Shown in pieces: positions 37,374 through 47,347 of a stretch of 64,000 bases of DNA. Numbering within the stretch: position 1 is the stretch's first letter; each line of letters begins with the position of its first letter. The position numbers and the translations under genes are program-made. Source of the DNA: Burkholderia cepacia (GTDB lineage: Bacteria; Pseudomonadota; Gammaproteobacteria; Burkholderiales; Burkholderiaceae); the NCBI RefSeq assembly GCF_029962485.1, contig NZ_CP073638.1, positions 620,001-684,000 on the forward strand. The letters run 5' to 3'. The notes below the pieces were generated by a model. That model worked only from the letters and a program-made list of their open reading frames with translations. It made no database searches and was not told the origin of the DNA.

Positions 37374-37406
37374 TTGTCATAAAAATGTCACGAACGCGAC
37401 TATAAC
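37374..37406 (+). promoter_or_regulatory. Pho box with -10, pointing right
   Basis: TTGTCAT-AAAA-ATGTCAC (37374-37391) matches the PhoB direct-repeat box (CTGTCAT-N4-CTGTCAT). TATAAC at 37401-37406 follows nine bases later, the usual distance when the box replaces the -35. The orientation favours transcription toward the FtsH-family gene, although acpA is the classic phosphate-starvation type gene. The leader to 37721 would be about 315 bases. Confidence 0.6.
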
Positions 37407-37720
37407 GCGGCGAGTGCCGCGAATGAAAGCCGTTTGTCGGACGATTCGACTCGCGCGGCGGGCGATGCGGGACACGCGCGCGCGAACTAGACTGAATTCA
37501 GGGGCGGCGCGTCACGGCGTGCCGCCCGGGCGAGGATCGCCCGGCGGCGCCGGCCGACGGCGTCGCCGCGGCGTCGTCGATGCGACGCAACGAGGCGACA
37601 CAGCGAGGCGATGATGGCGCGGATGGATGCCGTTTTCGCATGGCCGCCGATGCCGCGTGCCGGTTGCGCACGCGTGCCCGCATGAGCGCACGCAGCGCAG
37701 CACGAGGCCGGCCCGATGCC

Positions 37721-39697
37721 ATGGACAGGAAATTCGACTACCCGGGATTGCTGATCGCGGCGGGCTTCTTCGTGTTGTTCGCCGCGCAGTTGCTGATGCT
37801 GCACCCGACCTCGGCGTCGATCGCGTACAGCGATTTCCACAAGCTCGTCGCCGCGCGGCTCGTCGACGATCTCGAGGTCGGCCCCGCGTCGATCTCGGGC
37901 ACGCTGAAGATGCCGCAGGCCGGCACGATGCTGCCGGCATCCGAAGCCGCGGCCGTACAGCAGGCGGGCGCACCGTGGCGCTTCACGACCAACCGCGTGA
38001 CCGACGAGCGCCTGACCGACACGCTGACCGCCGCCGGCATCCGCTATCACGGCACGCCCGACACGGGCTGGATCGCCGCGCTCGCGTCGTGGCTGCTGCC
38101 GCTCGTGCTGTTCGTGTTCGTGTGGAACATGATGCTGCGCAAGCGCGGCGGGCTGCAGGATTTCACCGGAATGGGCAAGAGCCGCGCGCGCGTGTACGTG
38201 CAGCAGGAAACCGGCATCACGTTCGACGACATCGCGGGCATCGACGAGGCAAAGGCGGAGCTGCAGCAACTCGTCGCGTTCCTGCGCAATCCCGACCGCT
38301 ACCAGCGGCTCGGCGGCAAGATTCCGAAGGGCGTGCTCGTCGTCGGCGCGCCGGGCACCGGAAAGACGCTGCTTGCGCGCGCGGTGGCCGGCGAGGCGGC
38401 CGTGCCGTTCTTCTCGATCAGCGGCTCGGCGTTCGTCGAGATGTTCGTCGGCGTCGGTGCGGCGCGCGTGCGCGACCTGTTCGAGCAGGCGCAGCAGAAG
38501 GCGCCGTGCATCGTGTTCGTCGACGAGCTCGATGCACTCGGCAAGGTGCGCGGCGTCGGCCCGATGTCGGGCAACGACGAACGCGAGCAGACGCTCAACC
38601 AGTTGCTCGTCGAGATGGACGGCTTCCAGGCCGGCTCGGGCGTGATCATCATGGCCGCGACGAACCGCCCGGAAATCCTCGATCCCGCGCTGCTGCGGCC
38701 GGGCCGCTTCGATCGCCACATCGCGATCGACCGGCCCGACGTGAACGGCCGCCGGCAGATTCTGGGCGTGCATGTGAAGCGCGTGAAGCTCGCGGCCGAG
38801 GTCGACCTCGGCGAGCTCGCGTCGCGCACGCCGGGCTTCGTCGGCGCCGATCTCGCGAACGTCGTCAACGAGGCCGCGCTGCATGCGGCCGAACTCGGCA
38901 AGCCGGCGATCGGCATGGCCGACTTCGACGAGGCAATCGACCGCGCGCTGACGGGGCTCGAGCGCAAGAGTCGCGTGATGAACGAGCAGGAGAAGCTGAC
39001 CATCGCGTATCACGAAGCCGGTCATGCGCTCGTCGCGGAAAGCCGTGCGCATTGCGACCCGGTGAAGAAGGTGTCGATCATTCCGCGCGGTGTCGCGGCG
39101 CTCGGCTATACGCAACAGGTGCCGACCGAGGATCGCTACGTGCTGCGCAGGAGCGAACTGCTTGATCGTATCGATGCGCTGCTCGGCGGGCGTGTCGCGG
39201 AAGAGCTCGTGTTCGGCGATGTATCGACCGGCGCGCAGAACGATCTCGAACGCGCAACCGCGATGGCGCGCCACATGGTCATGCAGTACGGGATGAGCGA
39301 AAAGATCGGGCTCGCGACGTTCGACGACGGCGATGCGCGCCAGGGCATCCCCGGCGCATGGCATCCGGGCGACGGCCGCTGCAGCGAGCACACGGCACGG
39401 ATGATCGACGACGAAGTGCGTACGCTGCTCGCGGATGCGCATACGCGGGTCGCCGCGACGCTCGGCGAGCGCCGCGATGCGCTCGAGCGCATCGCGCGAC
39501 GGCTGCTGCAATGCGAGGTGCTTGAACGCGACGCGCTGCAGGCATTGATCGACGGGCGCGTCGATCCGTCGTCCGCCACATCGGCTGCGCCCGGCGACGA
39601 AGCCGGCGCGCGTGGCGGGACGATCGAAACGGAACAGGCGTCCGCGGTCGAGCGCGATTTCGTCGCGTACGGGCGGCCGCACGAACCCGATCGCTGA
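37721..39697 (+). CDS. ftsH: FtsH-family ATP-dependent zinc metalloprotease
   Basis: A protein of 658 residues from the ATG at 37721. Two membrane segments (about 9-27 and 121-140) flank a periplasmic loop; the AAA module follows with Walker A GAPGTGKT near 209; HEAGH at 431-435 is the zinc site. The architecture is that of FtsH, which extracts and degrades membrane and unstable cytoplasmic proteins. The periplasmic loop differs in sequence from typical housekeeping FtsH and no rlmE-like gene is next to it, so this is likely an extra paralogue. An upstream in-frame ATG at 37682 is possible. Confidence 0.9.
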   Translation: MDRKFDYPGLLIAAGFFVLFAAQLLMLHPTSASIAYSDFHKLVAARLVDDLEVGPASISGTLKMPQAGTMLPASEAAAVQQAGAPWRFTTNRVTDERLTDTLTAAGIRYHGTPDTGWIAALASWLLPLVLFVFVWNMMLRKRGGLQDFTGMGKSRARVYVQQETGITFDDIAGIDEAKAELQQLVAFLRNPDRYQRLGGKIPKGVLVVGAPGTGKTLLARAVAGEAAVPFFSISGSAFVEMFVGVGAARVRDLFEQAQQKAPCIVFVDELDALGKVRGVGPMSGNDEREQTLNQLLVEMDGFQAGSGVIIMAATNRPEILDPALLRPGRFDRHIAIDRPDVNGRRQILGVHVKRVKLAAEVDLGELASRTPGFVGADLANVVNEAALHAAELGKPAIGMADFDEAIDRALTGLERKSRVMNEQEKLTIAYHEAGHALVAESRAHCDPVKKVSIIPRGVAALGYTQQVPTEDRYVLRRSELLDRIDALLGGRVAEELVFGDVSTGAQNDLERATAMARHMVMQYGMSEKIGLATFDDGDARQGIPGAWHPGDGRCSEHTARMIDDEVRTLLADAHTRVAATLGERRDALERIARRLLQCEVLERDALQALIDGRVDPSSATSAAPGDEAGARGGTIETEQASAVERDFVAYGRPHEPDR

Positions 39698-39782
39698 ACG
39701 CGCCGCGCCAATCAGTGGCCGGCGTGCGCCGACGTGTCGACGCGGTGTGCTTTCTTTTCCTCTGTCCTGCCACGGAGTCGCC

Positions 39783-39981
39783 ATGAGCGACGCGCACGCT
39801 TCGATGGATGTCGTGCAGCAGGCGCGCTTCTGCTTCGAAGTCACGTTTGCCAGCGCGACGCTGTCGCCGGTGCCCATCGACGAACCGCCACCGCTCGGCG
39901 AAGGGCGCGGGCACTCCGGTTTCGTTCGACGTGTGGGTTGTGAACGGTGCACCGCTGGAATTCGCGGCGACGGATGCGTGA
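39783..39981 (+). pseudogene. OsmC-like remnant (internal deletion/frameshift)
   Basis: MSDAHASMDVVQQARFCFEV, followed by DEPPPLGEGRGHSG, resembles the N-terminus of OsmC/Ohr-type proteins. The frame then changes and GTPVSFDVWVVNGAPLEF with a stop appears in another frame, as if the middle (~100 codons) is lost. The gene is far too short for a working protein. The C-terminal match is weak, so the identity is uncertain. Confidence 0.45.
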
Positions 39982-39996
39982 CGCTGCGTCAGCGCA

Positions 39997-41403
39997 TCAC
40001 GACTCGGCCGCGGCCGCGACTTCGGCCGCTTCGGCAAGTGCGTTGAGAAAGCGCGTGCGCCACCAGTGCACGTCGGTCTTGCGCACGATCGCCATCAGCG
40101 CCGAGTGACGCTGGCGGCGCTCTTCGAGCGGCATCGCGAGCGCGCGCTGGATCGCTTGCGCGGTGCCTTGCGTGTCGTACGGATTGACGAGCAGCGCCGA
40201 CTTCAATTGTTCGGCCGCGCCCGCGAAACGCGACAGCACGAGTACGCCCGGATCGGCTGCGTCCTGCGCGGCGAGGAATTCCTTCGCGACGAGGTTCATC
40301 CCGTCGCGCAGCGGCGTGACGAGCGCGACGCGGCTCGCGCGATAGAGACCCGGCAGGCGCTTGCGTGCAACGGTGCGGTGAATGTAGCGCATCGGCATCC
40401 ATTCGAGTTCGCCGTAGTCGCCGTTGATCGCGCCGCACAGGCTGTCCATCTCGCGACGCAGGTCGTCGTATGCGCCGAGATCCTCGCGGCTCGGCGCGGC
40501 GATCTGGATCAGCGTCGCGCGGTCGCGGTTCTCCGGATACTGTTCGAGCAGCTCGCGGAACGCATGCACACGCTGCGGCAGGCCTTTCGTGTAGTCGAGC
40601 CGGTCGACGCCGACGAGCAGCTGGCGGCGCGAATATTCGTCGCGCATCCGTTCGAACATGTCGATGCCGTCGCGGTCGCGCGCGAGCGACTCGAATTCGT
40701 CGACGTTGATGCCGATCGGGAACGCACCGGCCGACAGCGTGCGGCCGAACGCGTGCAGGCGGCCGTCCGGCAGCCGCGCGGCGCCGGCTTCCGCTTCGAC
40801 GTAGTGCTCGAAGTGAAGCAGGTCCGATTCGGTCTGGAAGCCGACGAGGTCGTACGCGAACAGCGAGCGCATCAGCCATTCGTGTTCCGGGATCGCGGCC
40901 ATGATCGGCGGCGGCGGCATCGGGATGTGCAGGAAGAAGCCGATCGGATTCGTGCAGCCCATCGCGCGCAACTCGGCCGCGAGCGGAATCAGCTGGTAGT
41001 CGTGGACCCAGATGGTGTCGTCGGGCCGTAGCAGCGTGCGCAGCTTGCGCGCGAACAACTGGTTCACGCGCCGGTAGCCGTCGGCAAAACGCCGATCGAA
41101 TTGCGCGAGATCGAGCCGGTAGTGAAACACCGGCCACAGCACGTTGTTCGAATAGCCGAGGTAGTACGCGTCGTAATCCTGCGGATCGAGATCGATCGTC
41201 GCAAGCTGGATGCCGCCGACATTCTGGATCTGCACCTCGTCGCCATGCGTGGGCTGATCGTCGCCGCCGCGCAGCCTGCCGCTCCAGCCGAACCATACGC
41301 CGCCGGTTTCCTGCAGGCTGTCCTTCACGGCGACCGCGAGGCCACCGGCCGCGGCTTTACGGGGATCTGCGATGCGATTGGATACGACGACGAGTCGGCT
41401 CAC
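39997..41403 (-). CDS. otsA: Trehalose-6-phosphate synthase (GT20)
   Basis: A protein of 468 residues starting with GTG; AGGAG lies six bases before it. It makes trehalose-6-phosphate from UDP-glucose and glucose-6-phosphate for osmotic and heat protection. The N-terminal AAAGGLAVAV glycine loop, WVHDYQLIPLAAELR and the C-terminal DGMNLVAKEFLA (nucleotide/phosphate binding) are visible. No otsB phosphatase is adjacent, so the next step is encoded elsewhere. The 16-base gap to the remnant shows convergent ends. Confidence 0.92.
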   Translation of the reverse strand: MSRLVVVSNRIADPRKAAAGGLAVAVKDSLQETGGVWFGWSGRLRGGDDQPTHGDEVQIQNVGGIQLATIDLDPQDYDAYYLGYSNNVLWPVFHYRLDLAQFDRRFADGYRRVNQLFARKLRTLLRPDDTIWVHDYQLIPLAAELRAMGCTNPIGFFLHIPMPPPPIMAAIPEHEWLMRSLFAYDLVGFQTESDLLHFEHYVEAEAGAARLPDGRLHAFGRTLSAGAFPIGINVDEFESLARDRDGIDMFERMRDEYSRRQLLVGVDRLDYTKGLPQRVHAFRELLEQYPENRDRATLIQIAAPSREDLGAYDDLRREMDSLCGAINGDYGELEWMPMRYIHRTVARKRLPGLYRASRVALVTPLRDGMNLVAKEFLAAQDAADPGVLVLSRFAGAAEQLKSALLVNPYDTQGTAQAIQRALAMPLEERRQRHSALMAIVRKTDVHWWRTRFLNALAEAAEVAAAAES

Positions 41404-41727
41404 CAGCTCTCCTGACGATTGTTGGGGGAAAGGTTCGTGCGGCCAAGGCGCGAGAAGCAGACGCCGCCATCGGCGCGCGGTGCGCGTTGCGATGGGGCCG
41501 CAATGCGAACGGACGGGAGTCAGGGCACGCGATTCGCCGTCCGAACGGGGAGTGCTTTTTTAAGCATACTCGCCATTCGTTCGTTTTAAAAGTCTGTATC
41601 AGCGAGCGGTGCGAGTGCGAATGCAGCGCGATTTCCACGACGGCGATATGGCATCGCGCGATACACGGGCGGGATCGAAATTTGCGCGACGCGGCAAACG
41701 CAGTGTGCGCAATGGCGTGCGGAGAAG

Positions 41728-41904
41728 CTACATGTACGCGTGCCGTGACTGCGCGGCGCGAATCGGCGACGCGCGACGGCGCGCGTGCATGCGGGGCGCG
41801 CCGAACGACGACGATACGCAGCTGCATCGCGTGCCACGCGCGGCCGCGCATCGCGCGGTGCGCGCATGCGGAACGCAGGCAGGCAAGCGAAACAGCGTGC
41901 GCAT
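41728..41904 (-). CDS. Possible small Arg/Cys-rich ORF downstream of the chemoreceptor
   Basis: 58 residues, start MRTLFRLPACVPHARTARC, with a very good ribosome site (AGGAGACGACG then ATG). It lies 22 bases after the chemoreceptor stop. The composition (Arg, Ala, Cys) is odd for a globular protein, so it may be chance in GC-rich DNA. The rest of 41404-41727 holds no gene I can support. Confidence 0.25.
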   Translation of the reverse strand: MRTLFRLPACVPHARTARCAAARGTRCSCVSSSFGAPRMHARRRASPIRAAQSRHAYM

Positions 41905-41926
41905 CGTCGTCTCCTGGTCGTGCCGG

Positions 41927-43561
41927 TTACACGGCGGCCGGCTGCCAGTGATGCGTGCCGGTTTCGTGCGCATGCGTACCGGCCGACGTCGCGTGCGTAC
42001 CGGACGGCATCCGGAATGCCGCTACCGTTTCGGACAGCTCGCGACCCTGCGCCTCGAGCGACTTCGATGCGGCCGCAGCCTGCTCGACGAGTGCCGCGTT
42101 CTGCTGCGTCGTCTCGTCCATCTGCGTGACCGTCAGGTTCACCTGGTCGATGCCGCGACTCTGCTCGGCCGATGCGGCCGCGATCTCGCCCATGATGTCC
42201 GTCACGCGCGCGACGGCCTGCGTGACGTCGGACATCGTCTTGCCGGCTTCGCCCGCGAGCGCCGAACCGTCCTGGATCGTCTGTACCGACGCGGAGATCA
42301 GTTCCTTGATTTCCTTCGCTGCCGTCGACGAGCGCTGCGCGAGACTGCGTACCTCGCTCGCGACGACCGCGAAGCCGCGGCCCTGTTCGCCCGCGCGTGC
42401 GGCTTCGACGGCCGCGTTCAGCGCCAGGATGTTGGTCTGGAACGCGATGCCTTCGATGATGCCCGTGATGTCGGCGATCTTCGAGGAGCTTTGGCCGATT
42501 TCCGTCATCGTGTCGACCACGCGGCCGACCACCGAACTGCCGCGCTGCGCGACATCCGACGCATTCGCGGCGAGCGTGCTCGCCTGCTGCGCGTTCTCCG
42601 CGTTCAGTCGCACCGTCGACGTGAATTCTTCCATCGTCGCGGCGGTTTCCTGCAGCGACGCGGCCTGTTCCTCGGTGCGCTGGCTCAGATCGAGGTTGCC
42701 CGACGCGATTTCGCTCACCGCGTGCGCGATGCTGTTCGACGAATCGCGCACACGTCCGACGATGCCGATCAGCCGCTCATTCATCGTCCGCAGCGCTTCG
42801 AGCAGGTCGCGCGTTTCGTCGTTGCCGCTGACCTCGATGCGGCTGCCGAGATCGCCGTTCGCCACCGTGCGCGCGACGTCCACGGCCGAGCCGATTGGCA
42901 CCGTGATCTTGCGCGTCAGCCACAGGCCGCCGGCGACGGCGACGGCGACCGCGATCAGGCAGATGCCGGCCAGCAGGTTGCGCTCCATCGTGTAGCGGTC
43001 CGCGAATTGCTGTGCGATCGCGAGCTCGCGTTCATGCGTATAGGTCGCGTATGCGTCCGTCGCGCGCACCAGCTGCGCGAGCAGCGGGCGGCAGTTGTCG
43101 TCGATGTCGGCGGTCGCTTCGTCCTTCTTGCCCGCCTGTGCGAGCCCGACGATGCGCAGCGCGACGGGCCCGTAGTTGCCTTCGATGCGCACGATGTCGC
43201 CCACCAGTTCGCGCGCGCGATCCGAGGTGTCGGTCGCGTTCGCCATCATCTCCTTGAGCTTCGCGAGACGTTCCTGCACGTCCTTGTGCGCCTGGTTCAC
43301 TTCGGCGAGTTCGACCTCGACGTCAGCCGGTTTCGTCACGAGCACGAGGTTGCGCGCGGCGATCGCGCGGCGGTCGACTGCGGTGCGGATTTGCTCAGAC
43401 AGGTTCGCCCGCGCGTTGATGCCGTTCATGTAGCGTGAAAACTCGGCATTCGTATCGGACAGTGCCTTGAGGGCCATGCCCGACACGATCACGACGACCG
43501 CGGCGAGCAGGCCGAAGCCGCCTAGGAGTTTTGTTTTGATGCTCATTCTGGCGATTTTCAC
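41927..43561 (-). CDS. Methyl-accepting chemotaxis protein
   Basis: A protein of 544 residues from a GTG with AGAGG six bases upstream; a start at the ATG at 43546 would drop five residues. It has one membrane segment near 13-32, a four-helix-bundle periplasmic sensor (about 33-190), a second segment near 192-212, HAMP, and a signalling helix hairpin with the tip region [25 protein letters not shown]. It relays a chemical signal to the flagellar motor through CheA/CheW. The ligand is unknown; the sensor is of the Tar-like type. Confidence 0.9.
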   Translation of the reverse strand: MKIARMSIKTKLLGGFGLLAAVVVIVSGMALKALSDTNAEFSRYMNGINARANLSEQIRTAVDRRAIAARNLVLVTKPADVEVELAEVNQAHKDVQERLAKLKEMMANATDTSDRARELVGDIVRIEGNYGPVALRIVGLAQAGKKDEATADIDDNCRPLLAQLVRATDAYATYTHERELAIAQQFADRYTMERNLLAGICLIAVAVAVAGGLWLTRKITVPIGSAVDVARTVANGDLGSRIEVSGNDETRDLLEALRTMNERLIGIVGRVRDSSNSIAHAVSEIASGNLDLSQRTEEQAASLQETAATMEEFTSTVRLNAENAQQASTLAANASDVAQRGSSVVGRVVDTMTEIGQSSSKIADITGIIEGIAFQTNILALNAAVEAARAGEQGRGFAVVASEVRSLAQRSSTAAKEIKELISASVQTIQDGSALAGEAGKTMSDVTQAVARVTDIMGEIAAASAEQSRGIDQVNLTVTQMDETTQQNAALVEQAAAASKSLEAQGRELSETVAAFRMPSGTHATSAGTHAHETGTHHWQPAAV

Positions 43562-44012
43562 GTTGTGCCTCTGCGCGAGTGGTTGGCAAATGGAATTTAT
43601 TTTTCGACCAGATACGGGCTCGTGCCGGCATTAACGGGTATACGGGATGATTCTTTACCCTTCGCAAACCCTGATATTAGTTTTTTTAGCGCTGAAAGCG
43701 TTGTCAGGTGGGCGTTCTTGATCCTGATCAAAAAACCGAAGGTCGCCCGTGATTCAAGGGTTTATATGTGAAACTTGAAACCGGTTTTATTGATGAAGCA
43801 AAAAACGTCTTTTTGCTAATAATCGTCTGATGATTTTGTTTTGATTTATCGGTGAATGCCGGAATTTCGTTTTCGGCGAATCCGGGAAGGGTGCCGATAT
43901 GGATGTTCGGCGCGCGTCGCCTGATTGGCGCGATGGGTGAATGAGCGGAAACGGGCGCGCCACGTCGGCGCGCCGGACCAGCCCGCGGCGGGCGCCGCGA
44001 GCCGTACAAGGG
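43562..44012. other. AT-rich intergenic region upstream of the chemoreceptor
   Basis: No gene is supported. GC drops sharply between about 43,590 and 43,900. An inverted repeat AGCAAAAA-ACGTC-TTTTTGCT (43797-43817) could act as a terminator or binding site. It lies after the TonB receptor gene and before the chemoreceptor gene, both on the minus strand. Confidence 0.5.
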
Positions 44013-46094
44013 TCAGAACGTGGTGCGCAACCCGGCCATCACGCTGCGGCCGCCTTCGGGCGCGAAGCCACGCACGACCGACGTCGAGTAGCGGATCTCC
44101 TGGTTCGTCAGGTTGTCGCCACGCAGGTACGCGAGCCAGTGCGTCGGGCCGACGCGGAACTTGTAGGTCAGCATCACGCCGAGCGACGTGTAGCCGTCCG
44201 TCGAGAAGTCGTTGTCGGGCACGCGATGCTGCGACCAGGCGTGCGTGACCTGTGCGCGTGCGCCGAACGGGCCGTAGCCGTAGTCGGCCGCGAGCGTCGC
44301 GCGCAGCGGCGCGATGCGCGGCAGCGGCTGGCCCGTGTCGACGTTGCGCGCATGCGTGTAGTCGGCCGTCAGTTCGAGGTCGACCGTGTGCCCGCGCCGC
44401 GAGAACGCGCGCCATTTGCCGTCCAGCTCGACACCGTAGAACTCGGCGCGCACGCCGCGATAGATCGCCTCGTTCAGCGAGCCGTCGGTGCCGGGCGTGA
44501 CGGGGTCGCCATCGTCGTCCACGACGCGGCCCGTGTTGTACTCGGTCAGGTAGTTGGAGAAGCGGTTGTAGAACACGCCGACGCTGCCGCGATTCGGGCC
44601 GCTCGCATAGCGCAGCGACAGGTCGGTCGACACCGCTTTCTCCTTCGATGCATTCGGGTTGCCGATCAGGAACTGGCCGGTCGCATCGTGCGGGCCGTTC
44701 GAATACAGCTCGTAGAAGGTCGGCGCGCGTTCGGTGTACGCGACGTTCGCGGCGACCGACCATACCGGCGTAAGCGAAAACAGTGCGCCGGCGGACAGGC
44801 TGCCCGCGTTGAAGTCGCGCGCCTGCGCGCCCGCGAATTTCTCGACGCCGGCCGGATCGGGGTCGACCTTCACGTGCTCGAAGCGGCCGCCGAGGCTCAG
44901 CTTCAGTGCGGGAACGACCTGCCATTCCTCGAGACCGAACAGCGCGACGCTGTTCGTGCGGGTGGACGGCACGAGCATTTCGTCGCCGAGCGCGGAGAAG
45001 GTGTTCTGGCCGAACTGCACGCCGATCGCGCCTTCGAACGGGCCGATCTTGCGGTGCCGCGCCTCGATGCGCGCTTCGTAGCCGCGATTGCGGAAGGTGG
45101 TCGCCGTCTCGCCGTTGTCGACTTCCTTGTGGCGGTAGTCGGTGTACGCGAAATCGAATTTCAGCTTCGTGAACGGCCCGCTCAGGTTGCGCACCTCGGA
45201 TGCGAACGCGAGGCGCTCCTGCCGCATCCGCAGCCGCACGTCGCTTTCGGCAACCGAGCCGTAGTTCGATTCGTAGCCGCTGTACGACAGGCCCGCGAAG
45301 CCGTCGGCCCAGGTATACGACGCACCGACCGCGCCGCCGTGCACACGGCCATCGCTGTTCGGCACGTTGCCTTCCGGCTGCGGCGTGTCGGGGCCGTCGA
45401 GCGCGCGTTGCTGGCTGCTGCGCGCGTAGCCGGGAATCCGCAGCTTGCTCGTTTCGCGGTCGAACGCGTCGACGTGGAACGCGAAGCGGCCGTTGCCGCC
45501 TTCGACCTGCGCAGCACCGGCGCGCACGGAATTCGCGCCACCGTAGCGCGCGTCGAGCGCACCCGTCACGCCCTGGATCGCTTCGCGCGGAATCCGGTTG
45601 TCGATCGTGTTGACGACGCCGCCCACCGCGTTGCCGCCGTACAGCAGCGCGGCCGGGCCGCGCACGATTTCGACGCGTTCGATCGACAGCGGATCCTGCG
45701 GCACCGCGTGGTCGTACGACAGCGACGACGCGTCATAGGCCGCGACGCCGTTCTGCAGCAGCCGGATCCGGTCGCCATCCATCCCGCGGATGATCGGGCG
45801 GCCGACCATCGGCCCGTAGGTCGTGGTCGACACACCGGGCAGCCCGTTGAGCGTTTCGCCGAGCGAATCGGCCTGGCGGCGCGTCAGCGCATCGCCGGAG
45901 AGCTGCACGGTCGGCGCGATCAGTTCGGTGTCGCCGAGCGGGTTCGCGGTCACGAAGATTGGCGCGAGCGGCGTGCTGGCCGGTGCCGGGCTCGACGACG
46001 CGGGCGTATCGGCTTGCGCGTGGGCGACGGCGGCGAACAGCATCAGCGAAAGTGACGAGAGTGGGCGAAGCGTTAAACGAGGGAGGTCGCGCAT
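44013..46094 (-). CDS. TonB-dependent outer-membrane receptor, ZnuD-like
   Basis: A protein of 693 residues. The signal peptide (MRDLPRLTLRPLSSLSLMLF, cleaved after AHA about residue 25) is followed by a plug domain containing YDHAVPQDPLSIERVEIVRG and PAALLYGGNAVGGVVN, similar to zinc-piracy ZnuD receptors, and a 22-strand barrel to the terminal Phe. The TonB-box-like stretch follows the signal. The start at 46094 is chosen because upstream codons run through the leader. A Zur-type palindrome lies 160 bases upstream. It probably imports zinc or a zinc complex across the outer membrane. Confidence 0.85.
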   Translation of the reverse strand: MRDLPRLTLRPLSSLSLMLFAAVAHAQADTPASSSPAPASTPLAPIFVTANPLGDTELIAPTVQLSGDALTRRQADSLGETLNGLPGVSTTTYGPMVGRPIIRGMDGDRIRLLQNGVAAYDASSLSYDHAVPQDPLSIERVEIVRGPAALLYGGNAVGGVVNTIDNRIPREAIQGVTGALDARYGGANSVRAGAAQVEGGNGRFAFHVDAFDRETSKLRIPGYARSSQQRALDGPDTPQPEGNVPNSDGRVHGGAVGASYTWADGFAGLSYSGYESNYGSVAESDVRLRMRQERLAFASEVRNLSGPFTKLKFDFAYTDYRHKEVDNGETATTFRNRGYEARIEARHRKIGPFEGAIGVQFGQNTFSALGDEMLVPSTRTNSVALFGLEEWQVVPALKLSLGGRFEHVKVDPDPAGVEKFAGAQARDFNAGSLSAGALFSLTPVWSVAANVAYTERAPTFYELYSNGPHDATGQFLIGNPNASKEKAVSTDLSLRYASGPNRGSVGVFYNRFSNYLTEYNTGRVVDDDGDPVTPGTDGSLNEAIYRGVRAEFYGVELDGKWRAFSRRGHTVDLELTADYTHARNVDTGQPLPRIAPLRATLAADYGYGPFGARAQVTHAWSQHRVPDNDFSTDGYTSLGVMLTYKFRVGPTHWLAYLRGDNLTNQEIRYSTSVVRGFAPEGGRSVMAGLRTTF

Positions 46095-46253
46095 GGTCGG
46101 TGAATCGGTTGGAATCGGATCGGATAACGAGCGATGCGGGTCACCGCTGGATACGATATATTGTTGCGTCATTGACGCGCAGTGACCCGATGGAACATGG
46201 CTCGGCGAGGCTTGGCCACCCACAGTGGAACGGCGTAAGGCGGACGAGCACCC

Positions 46254-46276
46254 GAAATGATATGTTATATCATTTC
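46254..46276. promoter_or_regulatory. Zur-type palindrome upstream of the TonB receptor
   Basis: The 11-base arms GAAATGATATG and TATATCATTTC around one T are inverted with one mismatch and match the Zur consensus GAAATGTTATA-N-TATAACATTTC in layout. It is AT-rich in GC-rich DNA and 160 bases before the receptor start. A weaker AT-rich patch (46152-46170) nearer the start may hold the -10. Confidence 0.6.
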
Positions 46277-46463
46277 AAATTCCAAGCCGACTGGCAGGTT
46301 CTCGTCGGGTTTCTGTCGGATCGGTGAAAAGGGCGGTTGGAGCGGAGGGGCGACCGCGGGAAACGGGCCGGGGAACGCGCCAGGCGGATGAGGCGGGCGG
46401 AGACGTTGAAGAACCTGCACGACGAGACTGTGATAGATTTCCGGCGCGGCCAATGTGCCGCGA

Positions 46464-46617
46464 ACGTTCTCAGGGCGGGGTGAAATTCCCCACCGGCGGT
46501 AATCGCGCGATTGCGCGTAGCCCGCGAGCGCTTGCCGGCACGCATGTGCACGGCAAGGTCAGCAGACCCGGTTCGATTCCGGGGCCGACGGTTAAAGTCC
46601 GGATGAGAGAGAGCGGG
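46464..46617 (+). ncRNA. FMN riboswitch (RFN element)
   Basis: AGGGCGGGGTGAAATTCCCC, ACCGGCGGTA, AGCCCGCGAGCG, GGTCAGCAGACCCGGT, GATTCCGGGGCCGACGGT and AGTCCGGATGAGAGAGAGC follow the RFN core in order. It lies about 70 bases before ribH and senses FMN to turn off translation or transcription. Confidence 0.92.
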
Positions 46618-46684
46618 GTTCGTTGCGTACGCAAGGTACGTGGCTTGTCCCTGTGCGCCCATTCAACTCACACAGGACCCATCG

Positions 46685-47191
46685 ATGACCCAACTTGCTT
46701 CCCCCTCCCAAACTGCTGCTCCGCGGATCGCTTTCGTCCAGTCGTGCTGGCACAAGGAGATCGTCGACCAGTGCCGAAACGCGTTCGTCGACGGGCTCGC
46801 CAACGCGAACCTGAGCCAGGCGGATTGCGACTTCTTCGAAGTGGCAGGCGCTTTCGAGATTCCGCTGCATGCCAAATTGCTCGCGAAAACCGGCAAATAC
46901 GCGGCCATCGCGTGCGCCGGCCTGGTGGTCGACGGCGGTATCTATCGCCATGACTTCGTCGCGCAAGCGGTGATTTCCGGCCTCATGCAGGTGCAGCTCG
47001 AAACCGGCGTGGTGGTGCTGTCGGCGGTGCTGACGCCGCATCATTTCCACGGCGCCGAGCATGTCGCGTACTTCCACGAGCACTTCCTCGTGAAGGGCGC
47101 GGAGCTCGCGCATGCGTGCGTCGATACGATCGGCAAGGTCGCGGCGCTGAAAGCGGAACCCGTGGTCGCCGCGATTGCGCAGGCTGCCTGA
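46685..47191 (+). CDS. ribH: 6,7-dimethyl-8-ribityllumazine synthase, type II (RibH2)
   Basis: A protein of 168 residues making lumazine, the second last step to riboflavin. The pattern IAFVQSCWHKEIVDQC with DGGIYRHDFVAQAVISGLMQVQLETGV and LTPHHFH strongly resembles the decameric RibH2 of Brucella and differs from the icosahedral E. coli form. The FMN riboswitch directly precedes it, so it is regulated by FMN level. AGGAC lies about eight bases before the ATG. It is alone, with no other rib gene next to it; a housekeeping ribH1 elsewhere is likely. Confidence 0.9.
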   Translation: MTQLASPSQTAAPRIAFVQSCWHKEIVDQCRNAFVDGLANANLSQADCDFFEVAGAFEIPLHAKLLAKTGKYAAIACAGLVVDGGIYRHDFVAQAVISGLMQVQLETGVVVLSAVLTPHHFHGAEHVAYFHEHFLVKGAELAHACVDTIGKVAALKAEPVVAAIAQAA

Positions 47192-47347
47192 CGCCGTGCG
47201 GAGTGCCTGCCGCCGCGCGATGAATGGCGTCGCGCGGCGGCGTGGCGGTCAGCTTTGCATCAACATGAAAATCGAATCGGAAACGCGAGTCGCAATCGCT
47301 TTAGATTGATGCCGGTGCGAGCCCGTTGCGGCGCGGGAACGTGCCGC

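Noticed and set aside
34100..37405. Long plus-strand frame through the FAD gene and the antisense of acpA
   Set aside because: No domain and very high Arg content; real genes occupy both halves in other frames.
41569..41600. TGCTT-TTTT-AAGCA hairpin upstream of otsA as a riboswitch or terminator
   Set aside because: The stem is only five bases and lacks other structure; it may only reflect an AT-rich promoter.
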